Notes: generated from the letters alone by a model not told the origin. 49,790 bases of DNA from an uncultured Eubacteriales bacterium (GCA_900315305.1 OMYS01000027.1:1-49790); one strand, 5' to 3'. Positions 14,708 to 23,179 are shown, numbered from the stretch's first letter. A program made the numbers and translations.

Positions 14708-16966
14708 ATGGCTCAGAATTCAGAAATAAATGCAGAGCTCGCTCCGAACAGCGGGCAGGACGAGGCGGTCCGGACACACAAGGGTCCGGTGCTCATCATC
14801 AGCTGCCCCGGCTCGGGCAAGACGACGACCCTGATCCGGCGCATTCACTCGATGATCGAGGACGGGATCGATCCGAAGCACATCCTGATGGTCACATTTA
14901 CAAATGCAGCCGCAAGGGACATGCAGAAGAAGTACCAGGACATGTACGGGAGAAACGCCGGCGTCACCTTTCAGACGATTCACTCGCTCGCGTTCAACCT
15001 GCTGCGCGCCGAGGGGCGCTTTTCGCAGGGAGACATCCTGACAGACCGCGAGGCGAGGCTCTTCTTCATCGACAGCCTGAAGCATTACAGCTGGGTCAGT
15101 GACCCGTGGGAGCTCTCGCGCTCGCTTATGACAGAGATCAGCTGCATGCGCAATTCGGGAGCGGCCCTCTCGGCCTATGTGCCGCGGACCTGCGCGAATC
15201 CTGCATTTGCAAATCTGTACCGCGGATATGCCGCCTATAAGACGGAGCGCCACAAGATTGACTTCGACGACATGCTCTTTGAGTGCCGGGAGCTGCTCAC
15301 GCTGAATCGGAGCGTCCTCGAAAAATGGCGGAAGGTCTTTCAGTATATTCAGTGCGACGAGTACCAGGACACGAACCCGGTGCAGCGCGACATTCTGTAT
15401 CTCCTCGCGGGAAATGCAGGCAACCTGTGCGTCGTCGGCGATGACGATCAGAGCATCTACGGCTTCCGCGGCGCCGATCCGCGGATCATGGCCGGCTTCC
15501 GGCAGGATTTCCCGGAGGCGAAGGTGATCACGCTCGATACGAACTACCGCTCCGCAAAGTCCATTGTGGACGCCGCCGCGAATCTCATTTCCGGAAATGA
15601 AGACCGCTTCGGAAAGAAGTTCATCTCGGCGCGGGGAGAGGCCGGCATAATCGGAAATGTGACGTACCGGAAATTCCGCAGCCGGAAGGAGGAGCTTGAC
15701 GAGATCATCCGGCTCGCAGGAGAGATGCACGATATGGGCACGCCGTGGACGGAGATTGCGGTCCTCTTTCGGACGAACCAGCAGGCGCAGCTCCCGGTCA
15801 TGGCGATGAGCGCCGCCGGCATTCCGTTCTACACGACAGAAAACGTAGAGAGCATCTACGACGGCTGGATCTTCGGCGACATCCGCGCCTATGCGGACCT
15901 CTCCATGGGAAATGGAAACAACGACGATATTCTGCGTGTCTTAAATCACCCGATGCGGTATCTGAGCGAGGACGCGTTCCGGGGCGTTTCATTTTCCTAC
16001 AGGGATTTCCGGAATGCGATCGGGTATCTGAAGAAGGATGAGTACTGGAAATACGAGCGGGCCGACGACACGATTCACGACTGGATCGAGGCCCTCGGCC
16101 CGGGCGTTCTTAAGCCGGACGATCCGCCGGACAAGCTCTTCAAGGCGCTTCTCGGCCCGCACGGCGTCCGCTACGGCGACTATATCGCGGACTACGCGAA
16201 GTTTCGCAACACGGAACCGAAGGAATTTGACGACGTGCTCGATGAGCTGAAGGCGGAGAGCGCAAAATTCGGGACAATCCGCGAGTGGTTCGCGTACGCG
16301 GACGACTACAGGCGGAAGCTCGCCGAGGAGCGGAAGAAGGGAAAGAACCGCTCCGGCATTACGCTCACGACGATGCACAAGGCCAAGGGTCTCGAGTGGA
16401 AGACCGTCTTCATCATCGACGTCCACGACGGGCTCGTTCCGTATGAGCAGAAGGACGAGGAGACGGATCTCGAGGAGGAGCGGAGATTATTCTACGTCGC
16501 GATGACGCGCGCGAAGGACAATCTCTATATCATGAATCCCGGCGGGAAGGAGTCGATTTTTGTGAAGGAGCTCCGCACGAAGTCGGGCGCGGAGCGCGGG
16601 TCCTTCTATCATGAGGGCGCCGGGGCGTACCGCGACGTGGCGATTTCTACGGAGCGGCGCGGCGGCACCCCTGCGAAGGGACGAACCGCTGGGAGTGCTT
16701 CTTCCGGGAAGGCGGCGCAGGATCACGCCTCTTCCGGAGGTCAGTCTGGCGGAGCTTCTGCCGGGCAGCGAAAATCCGTGACGGTCCGCACGGGAAATCC
16801 GGTGCCGCCGGGCCTTCGCGGAAAGAAGGTCCGGCACAGGACGTTCGGGGACGGCGTCATCGTCGGCACGGACCGGGACCTCATCATCGTCGATTTTTCG
16901 GGGCAGAAGAAGAGGTTCCTCTACCCATTTGCGGTGGAGCGCGGATTTCTCCGGCTTGTGGAGTGA
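14708..16966 (+). CDS. UvrD/PcrA-like superfamily 1 DNA helicase
   Basis: 752 residues with the SF1A motif set in order: Q-motif region NSGQDEAVRTHKGP, Walker A CPGSGKTTTL, motif Ia TFTNAAARDM, motif II CDEYQDTNPVQ, motif III DDDQSIYGFRGA, motif IV FRTNQQAQL, motif V TTMHKAKGLEWK and motif VI VAMTRAKDNLYI. It translocates 3' to 5' on single-stranded DNA and would act in repair or replication restart. The C-terminus, after a Gly/Ser/Ala-rich linker, ends in a small beta domain (GKKVRHRTFGDGVIVGTDRD) like the PcrA/UvrD Tudor-like tail that contacts RNA polymerase. Start ATG 14708 follows GAGGAAAGG; the TTG upstream lies inside that Shine-Dalgarno. Shorter than typical PcrA, so an orthology call is withheld. 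Confidence 0.9.
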   Translation: MAQNSEINAELAPNSGQDEAVRTHKGPVLIISCPGSGKTTTLIRRIHSMIEDGIDPKHILMVTFTNAAARDMQKKYQDMYGRNAGVTFQTIHSLAFNLLRAEGRFSQGDILTDREARLFFIDSLKHYSWVSDPWELSRSLMTEISCMRNSGAALSAYVPRTCANPAFANLYRGYAAYKTERHKIDFDDMLFECRELLTLNRSVLEKWRKVFQYIQCDEYQDTNPVQRDILYLLAGNAGNLCVVGDDDQSIYGFRGADPRIMAGFRQDFPEAKVITLDTNYRSAKSIVDAAANLISGNEDRFGKKFISARGEAGIIGNVTYRKFRSRKEELDEIIRLAGEMHDMGTPWTEIAVLFRTNQQAQLPVMAMSAAGIPFYTTENVESIYDGWIFGDIRAYADLSMGNGNNDDILRVLNHPMRYLSEDAFRGVSFSYRDFRNAIGYLKKDEYWKYERADDTIHDWIEALGPGVLKPDDPPDKLFKALLGPHGVRYGDYIADYAKFRNTEPKEFDDVLDELKAESAKFGTIREWFAYADDYRRKLAEERKKGKNRSGITLTTMHKAKGLEWKTVFIIDVHDGLVPYEQKDEETDLEEERRLFYVAMTRAKDNLYIMNPGGKESIFVKELRTKSGAERGSFYHEGAGAYRDVAISTERRGGTPAKGRTAGSASSGKAAQDHASSGGQSGGASAGQRKSVTVRTGNPVPPGLRGKKVRHRTFGDGVIVGTDRDLIIVDFSGQKKRFLYPFAVERGFLRLVE

Positions 16967-16974
16967 GAATTGGG

Positions 16975-17154
16975 CCACTCCGCACGGAAGGTCTGAGCGC
17001 AGCTGCGAATATCAAGACGGTGTCGGGCAGACTCCGTCCCCCTCAGCTTCCCCTCGTCGCTTGCAGCTCCTCGGGGTGATCTTCGGGCTCCTCCGTATAA
17101 CGCCCTCCCACGCACCTGATACCGCTTCCGGCTCCCAGGGGGGAATGCGGAGTG
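16975..17154. repeat. Family B structured repeat, copy B2
   Basis: Arms CACTCCGCA and TGCGGAGTG close a ~180-bp element. Its core (GCGAATATC, GGTGTCGGGCAGACTCCGTC, then CTCCTCGGGGTGATCTTCGG and CTCCTCCGTATAACGCCCTC) is nearly identical to B3 at 18297-18477. No gene is seen in it. Confidence 0.9.
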
Positions 17155-17241
17155 AACCGAAGATTCACTGGAAATATAGGCAGGATCCGCGCGTGTAGGG
17201 CCGTAAGTGTGACGTTTGCAGGGATGTTGGCGGAGTTTGTA

Positions 17242-17270
17242 TCGACAGATTCGCGTGTGAGTAGTATAAA
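17242..17270 (+). promoter_or_regulatory. argC promoter
   Basis: TCGACA (17242-17247) and TATAAA (17265-17270) with a 17-bp spacer, giving a ~70-nt leader before the argC start. Confidence 0.65.
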
Positions 17271-17286
17271 GAGAATATTGCATACG

Positions 17287-17323
17287 ACATGAACGGATCA
17301 GCTGTGGTTCATGTGGCTTTTTA
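17287..17323 (+). promoter_or_regulatory. Leader hairpin with U-run ahead of argC (possible attenuator)
   Basis: ACATGAAC (17287-17294) pairs with GTTCATGT (17307-17314), followed by GGCTTTTTATT. It lies between the promoter and the AGGAGG of argC, so it could end or pause leader transcription. No T-box consensus and no clear ArgR box is visible. Confidence 0.45.
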
Positions 17324-17346
17324 TTCAGGAGGAAGGTTATTTTTAT

Positions 17347-18282
17347 ATGAAAACAAAGGTTTATATTGACGGACAGAGCGGTACGACGGGACTTCAGATT
17401 TATGACCGCATCGGCGCGAGGGATGATCTCGAGCTTCTGCGGATTGATGAGGACAAGCGGCATGATCCGGCTGAGCGGAAGAAATTCCTGAATGCGGCGG
17501 ATATTGTCTTTCTGTGTCTTCCGGACGCGGGTGCCGTCGAGGCTGTCTCGATGATCGAGAATCCGTCTGTCCGCGTGATTGACGCGTCGACGGCGCACCG
17601 GACGGAGGACGGCTGGACGTACGGCTTCCCGGAGCTTGCAAAGGAGCAGCGCGAGGCGATCAAAACGAGCCGCCGCGTCGCAAACCCCGGCTGCCACGCG
17701 ACGGGCTTCATTTCCACTGTCGCGCCGCTCGTCCGCATGGGCATTCTGCCGCGGGACTACCCGGTGACATATTTCTCTCTGACCGGCTATTCAGGCGGCG
17801 GCAAAAAAATGATCGCGCAGTACGAGGCGGAGGACCGCGATGAGTCGCTCTCCGCGCCGGGCATTTACGGCCTCAGCCTTCACCACAAGCATGTGCCGGA
17901 GATGCTGAAAATGACAGGCCTTGCCTGCGCGCCGGTGTTTCTTCCGGTCGTCGATGACTACTATAAGGGCATGGCGGGCACGGTCATGCTGCAGAACCGC
18001 CTGCTCGAGGGCCATCCGACGGCTGAGGAGATCTGCGGGCGCCTGCAGGATTACTACAGAGACGAGCATTTCGTGAGCGTTGTTCCGTTCGGGGAAAATG
18101 CAGGGACGCTCTACGCAAATGAGCTGGCAGGGACGAACCGCCTGAAGATTGTCGTGTGCGGCCACGAGGAGCAGACGACCATCACAGCTCTCTTTGATAA
18201 CCTCGGCAAGGGCGCATCGGGCGCGGCTGTTCAGAACATGAACATCATGCTGGGACTCGACGAGACAACCGGGCTCGAGTGA
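17347..18282 (+). CDS. argC: N-acetyl-gamma-glutamyl-phosphate reductase (short, type 2 ArgC)
   Basis: 311 residues. The N-terminal nucleotide-binding start KVYIDGQSGTTGLQIYDRI, the catalytic cysteine in NPGCHATG (Cys 116) and the downstream FSLTGYSGGGKKMI with HHKHVPEM are diagnostic of the short ArgC class. It catalyses NADPH-dependent reduction of N-acetylglutamyl-5-phosphate to the semialdehyde, third step of arginine/ornithine synthesis, in the cytoplasm. No other arg gene is in the window, so it is separated from the usual argCJBD cluster. ATG 17347 follows AGGAGG (17328-17333); an upstream in-frame start would lie within the leader hairpin. Flanked on both sides by family B repeats (B2, B3). 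Confidence 0.93.
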   Translation: MKTKVYIDGQSGTTGLQIYDRIGARDDLELLRIDEDKRHDPAERKKFLNAADIVFLCLPDAGAVEAVSMIENPSVRVIDASTAHRTEDGWTYGFPELAKEQREAIKTSRRVANPGCHATGFISTVAPLVRMGILPRDYPVTYFSLTGYSGGGKKMIAQYEAEDRDESLSAPGIYGLSLHHKHVPEMLKMTGLACAPVFLPVVDDYYKGMAGTVMLQNRLLEGHPTAEEICGRLQDYYRDEHFVSVVPFGENAGTLYANELAGTNRLKIVVCGHEEQTTITALFDNLGKGASGAAVQNMNIMLGLDETTGLE

Positions 18283-18296
18283 GAGGAAGGTTTCAG

Positions 18297-18477
18297 CACA
18301 CACGCCATTCAAGGAAGTATGCAGTCGCGAATGTCAGGGCGGTATCGGGCAGACTCCGTCCCCCTCAGCTTCCCCTCGTCGCTTACAGCTCCTCGGGGTG
18401 ATCTTCGGGCTCCTCCGTATAACGCCCTCACCGCTCCTGATTTCGCTGCCTGCTTCCATGGTTTGGCGGCGTGTGTG
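18297..18477. repeat. Family B structured repeat, copy B3
   Basis: Arms CACACACGCC (18297-18306) and GGCGTGTGTG (18468-18477) enclose the family core (TCGCGAATGTCAGGGCGGTA onward). The inner AGGGCG/CGCCCT stem is also visible. Core nearly identical to B2, arms different. Confidence 0.92.
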
Positions 18478-18511
18478 AAAACAGTATGTGTTATATTTTT
18501 CTGTGTAAATA

Positions 18512-18571
18512 TTGACAGGAAGCAATACATAGGGTATTCTCTAATCATACATATGAACGAATGCTCATATG
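18512..18571 (+). promoter_or_regulatory. Promoter and ArsR/SmtB-type operator of the Zn/Cd ATPase gene
   Basis: TTGACA (18512-18517), 17-bp spacer, TATTCT (18535-18540). At the predicted transcription start lies the palindrome CATATGA-N8-TCATATG (18550-18571), which contains the ATATGAAC/GCTCATAT arrangement typical of CzrA/CadC/SmtB operators. The likely ligand is the ArsR-family protein at 20905-21225. Confidence 0.75.
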
Positions 18572-18600
18572 AAAAAATGTACAAACAAACCACATGAAAG

Positions 18601-18616
18601 TTGTCACTTATGACAA
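18601..18616 (+). repeat. Small hairpin in the ATPase leader
   Basis: TTGTCA-CTTA-TGACAA, a perfect 6-bp stem 4 bp before the ribosome-binding site. Function unknown; it could be a second operator half-site or an mRNA hairpin. Confidence 0.4.
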
Positions 18617-18635
18617 TGCGGGGAGGGAGTCAGTC

Positions 18636-20732
18636 ATGAGTAGAGAGGAACAGGAAGCGCTTGACGCCGCCGTCCTGAAGAAGGCGGGCGAAGAGACGGA
18701 GGCTGTGTGCGGATGTGCGCACGGCAAAGCCGGAATGAATCCGGGAGAGCGGGCGAGGGGCCCGGTGGAGGTGGACCTCCACAAAAAGCCAGCTGAGACG
18801 AGTGAAGCTGAGGCGGATGACGACGATGATGATGACGAGGATGAGATGGAGCCAAAGCAGAAATTCATCCAGATCGTTGTCTCTGCGGCGCTCCTTATCG
18901 CGGCAGCGGTCATTGATCACGTGAATCCGGGCCTTCCGATGTGGGCGAGGCTTCTCATTTATCTCGTTCCGTATTTTGCGGCCGGCTTCGATGTCCTGAA
19001 GGAGGCCGGTGAGAGCATCGGGCACGGCGAGGTATTTAATGAAGATTTCCTGATGTGTGTCGCGACAATTGGCGCTCTTCTGATCGGTTTTGTTCCGGGA
19101 GGCAAAGAGCAGTTCGCGGAGGCGGTCTTCGTCATGCTGTTCTTCCAGGTCGGCGAGCTCTTTGAGGGCATCGCGGAGGGCAACAGCTCGAGGGCCATTT
19201 CCCAGCTGCTTGATATCCGTCCGGACACGGCCAATCTTGAGAGAGATGGCGAGGTCGTCGTGGTGAGCCCCGAGGACGTGGCGGTCGGCGATACGATCGT
19301 CATTCGTCCGGGCGAGAAGGTCCCGATGGACGGCGTGATTCTCGAGGGAACCTCGAGCCTTGACACGGTGGCCCTGACCGGCGAGAGCGCTCCGCGCGAT
19401 GTGAAGGCAGGCGACCAGATCCTGTCCGGCTGTGTGAACCAGAGCGGCGTTCTCCGCGTGAAGGTCGAGAAGGCCTTCGGGGAGTCGACAGCATCAAAGA
19501 TCCTCGAGCTCGTGCAGAGCGCGGGATCCAGCAAGTCGAAGAGCGAGAAGTTCATTTCCAGATTTGCGAAGGTCTATACGCCGATCGTCGTCTTCGCGGC
19601 GGTTGTCCTCGCGTTCCTTCCGCCGCTCTTTACGGGAAATTTCGGCGCAAACTTCGCGACATGGCTGCTCCGGGCCCTGACGTTCCTCATCGTATCGTGC
19701 CCGTGCGCGCTCGTCGTGTCGGTCCCGCTCTCATTTTTCGGCGGCATCGGCGCCGCGTCGAAGAATGGCGTGCTGATCAAGGGCTCCTCCTTCATCGATG
19801 CGCTCGCGAAGGCCGATACGGTTGTCTTTGACAAGACGGGAACGCTGACAAAGGGCGTGTTTGAGGTCACGGCGCTTCATCCGGACAAGCTTGATGAGCA
19901 TGAGCTGCTTCATCTCGCGGCGCATGTCGAGCGGTATTCGACGCACCCGATTGCGGTTTCTCTCCGCACAGCCTTCGGCCATGAGGACGACGGCTGCAGC
20001 GTGGAGCATGTCGAGGAAGTCGCGGGACAGGGAATTCGCGCCGTTGTCAATGGAAAGACGGTCTGTGTCGGTAACACGAAAATGATGGACGCTGTCGGCG
20101 CAAAATGGAAGAGCTGCGATGCGCCGGGAACGATTATTCATGTATCGATTGACGGCGTCTACGCCGGCCATATTCACATCTCCGACGTGGAGAAGCCGGA
20201 CGCGAAGAAGGCGATCGAGGGCCTGAAGGCGGAGGGTGTCCGCCGCACGGTCATGCTGACCGGCGACCGCGAGGCAGTCGCGCAGCGCGTCTCGAAGGAC
20301 CTCGGGCTCGACGAGTACCACGCAGAGCTTCTGCCGGCGGACAAGGTGAGCCAGGTCGAGCGGCTGCTGAAAGAGAAAAACTCTGACGGAACGCTTGTCT
20401 TTGTCGGCGACGGCATCAATGATGCGCCTGTCCTCGCGAGAGCGGACGTCGGCATCGCGATGGGCGCGATGGGATCGGACGCGGCGATCGAGGCGGCGGA
20501 CGTCGTCCTCATGGATGACCAGCCGTCGAAGATTGCGAAGGCCGTGAAGATTGCGCGCCGCACGCTCAGCATTTCGAAGCAGAATATTGTCTTCGCGATT
20601 GCGGTCAAGATTGCGATCCTCGCGCTCGCGGCCGTCGGTCTCGCGCCGATGTGGCTCGCGGTTTTCGGAGACACAGGCGTGCTGATCCTCTGCGTGCTGA
20701 ACTCGGCGCGGACACTGCGGGCCGGGATCTGA
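18636..20732 (+). CDS. Heavy-metal P1B-type ATPase (Zn/Cd/Pb exporter, ZntA/CadA-like)
   Basis: 698 residues. The transport core has TGES, CPC (Cys 355) in IVSCPCALVVSVP, DKTGT (Asp 399), the HP motif in YSTHPIA and GDGINDAP. The last helix region (GLAPMWLAVFGDTGV) with conserved Asp is the divalent-metal P1B-2 pattern, not the copper pattern of CopA. There is no N-terminal HMA domain; instead there is a short CGC motif and an acidic run of seven Asp plus Glu (residues ~65-80), a likely soft Zn-binding tail. ATG 18636 is chosen because GGGAGGGAG precedes it; the Met at 18594 has no Shine-Dalgarno. Its promoter carries a SmtB-type palindrome and a matching repressor gene follows downstream. 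Confidence 0.92.
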   Translation: MSREEQEALDAAVLKKAGEETEAVCGCAHGKAGMNPGERARGPVEVDLHKKPAETSEAEADDDDDDDEDEMEPKQKFIQIVVSAALLIAAAVIDHVNPGLPMWARLLIYLVPYFAAGFDVLKEAGESIGHGEVFNEDFLMCVATIGALLIGFVPGGKEQFAEAVFVMLFFQVGELFEGIAEGNSSRAISQLLDIRPDTANLERDGEVVVVSPEDVAVGDTIVIRPGEKVPMDGVILEGTSSLDTVALTGESAPRDVKAGDQILSGCVNQSGVLRVKVEKAFGESTASKILELVQSAGSSKSKSEKFISRFAKVYTPIVVFAAVVLAFLPPLFTGNFGANFATWLLRALTFLIVSCPCALVVSVPLSFFGGIGAASKNGVLIKGSSFIDALAKADTVVFDKTGTLTKGVFEVTALHPDKLDEHELLHLAAHVERYSTHPIAVSLRTAFGHEDDGCSVEHVEEVAGQGIRAVVNGKTVCVGNTKMMDAVGAKWKSCDAPGTIIHVSIDGVYAGHIHISDVEKPDAKKAIEGLKAEGVRRTVMLTGDREAVAQRVSKDLGLDEYHAELLPADKVSQVERLLKEKNSDGTLVFVGDGINDAPVLARADVGIAMGAMGSDAAIEAADVVLMDDQPSKIAKAVKIARRTLSISKQNIVFAIAVKIAILALAAVGLAPMWLAVFGDTGVLILCVLNSARTLRAGI

Positions 20733-20794
20733 GAAATCGGGCATCCTCAGGACCAGGATCGGTTCTGCGCGGACGCTGCGGGCCGGGAGCTGAG
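20706..20794 (+). repeat. Direct duplication of the ATPase gene 3' end
   Basis: The 28 bp at 20706-20733 covering the end of the ATPase gene recur at 20767-20794 with two mismatches (shared block CTGCGGGCCGGGA). The second copy is non-coding. Confidence 0.7.
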
Positions 20795-20836
20795 AGGAGA
20801 AGACGCGAACATCTGACGGTATCAGGCAGCAGATTG

Positions 20837-20845
20837 TGCTATAAT
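20837..20845 (+). promoter_or_regulatory. Extended -10 promoter of the ArsR-family gene
   Basis: TGCTATAAT, with TATAAT at 20840-20845; no good -35 is visible. It gives the repressor its own transcript as well as possible readthrough from the ATPase gene. Confidence 0.5.
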
Positions 20846-20904
20846 ATATAAGTTACTTTCCTTGATTACCGAGGATGATGGACGCGTGTACGTGGAATAG
20901 GTGA

Positions 20905-21225
20905 ATGATGGAAGAACGTACGGAAAAATGTATATGCACTCTCCCGGATGAGGATGAGATGTTTGATCTCGCGGAGCTTTTTAAGATTTTCGGAGACTCA
21001 ACGAGAATCAGAATTCTGTTTGTGCTCTTTGATAATGAGCACAGCGTGAGCGACATCGCGGATGTCCTCAATATGACGCAGTCGGCGGTCTCACACCAGC
21101 TGAAGATCCTGCGCCAGGCGAAGCTTGTGTCGGCGCGGCGCGACGGCAAGCAGATCTTTTATTCGCTCGCTGACGAGCATGTCCACACGATTATTCAGGT
21201 GGGCCGCGAGCACATCGAGGAGTAA
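20905..21225 (+). CDS. ArsR/SmtB-family zinc-type metalloregulator (CzrA/CadC-like)
   Basis: 106 residues. Winged helix: DSTRIRILFVLFDNEHSV, recognition region MTQSAVSHQLKILRQAKLV, and wing ARRDGKQIFYSL. The C-terminal helix has DEH-x10-HIEE, i.e. the DxH(x10)HxxE alpha-5 zinc site of CzrA/SmtB. An N-terminal CIC pair may form part of an alpha-3N site, but the usual ELCVCDL helix motif is absent (here ELFKIFGD), so zinc sensing is favoured over Cd/Pb. It probably represses the ATPase gene through the palindrome at 18550-18571. Two adjacent ATG codons (20905, 20908) are possible. Followed by a strong terminator. Confidence 0.9.
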   Translation: MMEERTEKCICTLPDEDEMFDLAELFKIFGDSTRIRILFVLFDNEHSVSDIADVLNMTQSAVSHQLKILRQAKLVSARRDGKQIFYSLADEHVHTIIQVGREHIEE

Positions 21226-21310
21226 AGGATATCCGGGCAGGAAATGAGTGAGCGCTTTCGGCATGGGAGCATGGCAGATTGAATGAGCAGATAATGCTTC
21301 TTGATGCAGA

Positions 21311-21350
21311 GGTCCTGAGGGAACAATTTTGTTCTCTCAGGGCCTTTTTT
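21311..21350 (+). terminator. Intrinsic terminator after the ArsR-family gene
   Basis: GGTCCTGAGGGAACAA pairs with TTGTTCTCTCAGGGCC, followed by TTTTTT. Confidence 0.9.
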
Positions 21351-21660
21351 CGTTCCGCCAGCGATTTCGATTTATGCGGCCGGAGTGACCGCACGGCCTG
21401 TGGAATTTCTGCTTTCCGGTGCAAAATAAGCGCTCCCGCAAATATTTCTTTCATTTCCCGGCGGATCAATAGAAAAAATCATTGCCTTTCCGGAAATTTC
21501 GCCTGCCCAAATGCGGAGGAGTGTGGTAGTATAAGTCAAACACATAAAACATAGTAATTAAGTAGGAAAGATATAATTTAGCACAGCGCAGTGTCTGACG
21601 GAGACCATGATCATCGTTATGGCAGGCCGACGGCTTATGAAAGCAGGAAAGGAGCAGCAG
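21351..21660. other. Intergenic region before the chromate-transporter genes
   Basis: About 310 bp without a credible gene. AT-rich in its second half, with -10-like hexamers TATAAG (near 21530) and TATAAT (21572-21577) but no convincing -35. The Shine-Dalgarno AAAGGAG at 21648-21654 belongs to the next gene. Confidence 0.4.
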
Positions 21661-22503
21661 ATGGGACAGATATCCGGACAGTACAATCAGGCAGAACAGA
21701 TCGGGAACCATCAGGCAGTGACTGTGCACACGAGAAGACGCGGCGCGGCGGGACTGATGCTGTCTCTCCTTAAGATCGGCTTCGCGGGCTTTGGCGGCGG
21801 CTGCGCTCTGATTCCGGTCATTGAGAAGGAGGTCGTCGATGACCAGAAGCTGGTCTCGAAGCAGGAGTACAACAAGGACTCGCTCGTCGCGTGCATCACA
21901 CCGGGCGCGCTTCCGGTCGAGATCTCCACAGGTCTCGGCCTCAAGGCGGACGGCATTCGCGGCATGATCACGGCGGCGCTTGCGATCGCGCTTCCGGGCT
22001 CATTTCTCACGGTCCTCATTCTCGCGCTTCTCTCCGGCGCGGACAGCGCGCTCCTTGCGCAGATTCAGTGCATCTCCATCGGGCTGACGGCGTTCATTTC
22101 CTCACTGCTGCTCGTCTATACGAAAAATGCAGTGCGGGAGGCCCGCTCGGGAGGCCGACGCCATGTCCGCAGCACACTGATCGTCATCGCGGGCGTCTTC
22201 CTCCTTACGTGCGGCAAGACGCTCAGCAAGCTTCCGTTTATGAACGGCCGCTATCTGCTGGGTCTCTCCACAATCGAGGTCCTGGGCCTTGCATTTTTCT
22301 GGATCTTCTACACAAAATGCGAGCGGAACAAGCGCAGACTTGCGGTGGCGGCGATTCTTTCGGCACTCTATATCGCGTGCGCCGGCAACTGGCAGCTGAT
22401 TTCGCAGCAGGCCGTGAAACCGGCGGTCGTTCTTGCCATGGTCGTTCTCTCGGGTATCGGCCTTGTGCGCAGCATCCGTGGTGACCTGAAGGAGAGCGGA
22501 TGA
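21661..22503 (+). CDS. Chromate transporter family protein (CHR), first half-size subunit
   Basis: 280 residues from MGQISGQYNQAEQ, the Met preceded by AAAGGAG; the frame is open further upstream but without a Shine-Dalgarno. After ~30 polar residues come LLKIGFAGFGGGCALIPVI (the FGGG motif of CHR domains), ACITPGALPVEISTGLG and several hydrophobic helices. Short CHR proteins work as pairs in the membrane; chromate efflux is the founding activity, but in anaerobes the physiological anion may differ (sulfate or another oxyanion). The TGA stop overlaps the ATG of the partner gene (ATGA at 22500-22503), indicating coupling. Confidence 0.82.
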   Translation: MGQISGQYNQAEQIGNHQAVTVHTRRRGAAGLMLSLLKIGFAGFGGGCALIPVIEKEVVDDQKLVSKQEYNKDSLVACITPGALPVEISTGLGLKADGIRGMITAALAIALPGSFLTVLILALLSGADSALLAQIQCISIGLTAFISSLLLVYTKNAVREARSGGRRHVRSTLIVIAGVFLLTCGKTLSKLPFMNGRYLLGLSTIEVLGLAFFWIFYTKCERNKRRLAVAAILSALYIACAGNWQLISQQAVKPAVVLAMVVLSGIGLVRSIRGDLKESG

Positions 22504-23179
22504 GAAAAATGAGCTTCTGAAGGAGCTCGCGGCGTGGGGCCTTCTCATCGCCGCATTTGCAGTCCCGGCATGCGCTGTGACGGGAAAGACGCCTGCCTAT
22601 CTCGCGAAGGGCTTTGTCTCGTCGATCATTTCATTTGGCGGCGGCGACGCGTATCTGTCCGTCGCGGACGGCATGTTCGTCGGAAACGGCATCACGGATT
22701 CGCAGTTCTATCAGCTGCTGGTTCCGGTCGCCAATGTGCTTCCGGGATCGATTCTCTGCAAGATTCTGACAGGCGTCGGCTACTATGTCGGGTTTGACGC
22801 GACAGGAAGCGCCGCGGCGGGACTTGTCGTGGCGGCAGCGGGATTTGCGGTCAGCATCGCGGCATCGGGCGCGGTCTTCTGCACAATCTATCATGTCTAT
22901 GAGTGCATGGAGCAGATCAGCGTGTTCCGCCTCATCGGCAAATGGATCCGCCCGATCATTTCCGGCCTGCTTCTTACGGTCATGGCTTCGATGATTGTGA
23001 CTAATCTTTCTACGGGCACGGCGCTTGGCGCAGGGGCTGCGGCGGTTCTTGTAATCACGGTCGGGATCCTCGCGGTGAATCTCTATCTCTCCGTCAGAAA
23101 GAAGACGGGAAGCCTTGCGCTGATCGGCATCTCGTCCGCGGCAGGCATCCTGCTCACGAACCTGGCGGTCCTTGCCTGA
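22500..23179 (+). pseudogene. Chromate transporter family protein, second half-size subunit, frameshift near the start
   Basis: The long frame encodes AYLAKGFVSSIISFGGGDAYL and then at least five hydrophobic segments to the stop at 23179, a normal CHR half. The natural start, ATG at 22500 overlapping the previous stop, reads MRKMSF and stops. If the run of five A at 22505-22509 had six, the frame would read MRKNELLKELAAWGLLIAAF and join the long frame. The only start in the long frame is GTG 22577, without a Shine-Dalgarno and inside the first helix. So this is a one-base deletion, a slippage-dependent gene, or a sequencing error. Confidence 0.7.

Noticed and set aside
17160..17346. T-box or ArgR box controlling argC
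   Set aside because: No AGGGTGGNACCGCG element and no convincing ArgR half-sites; only the simple hairpin was kept.
19731..20744. 337-codon frame antisense to the Zn/Cd ATPase
   Set aside because: Arg/Asp-rich shadow of a well-conserved ATPase; no start signals.
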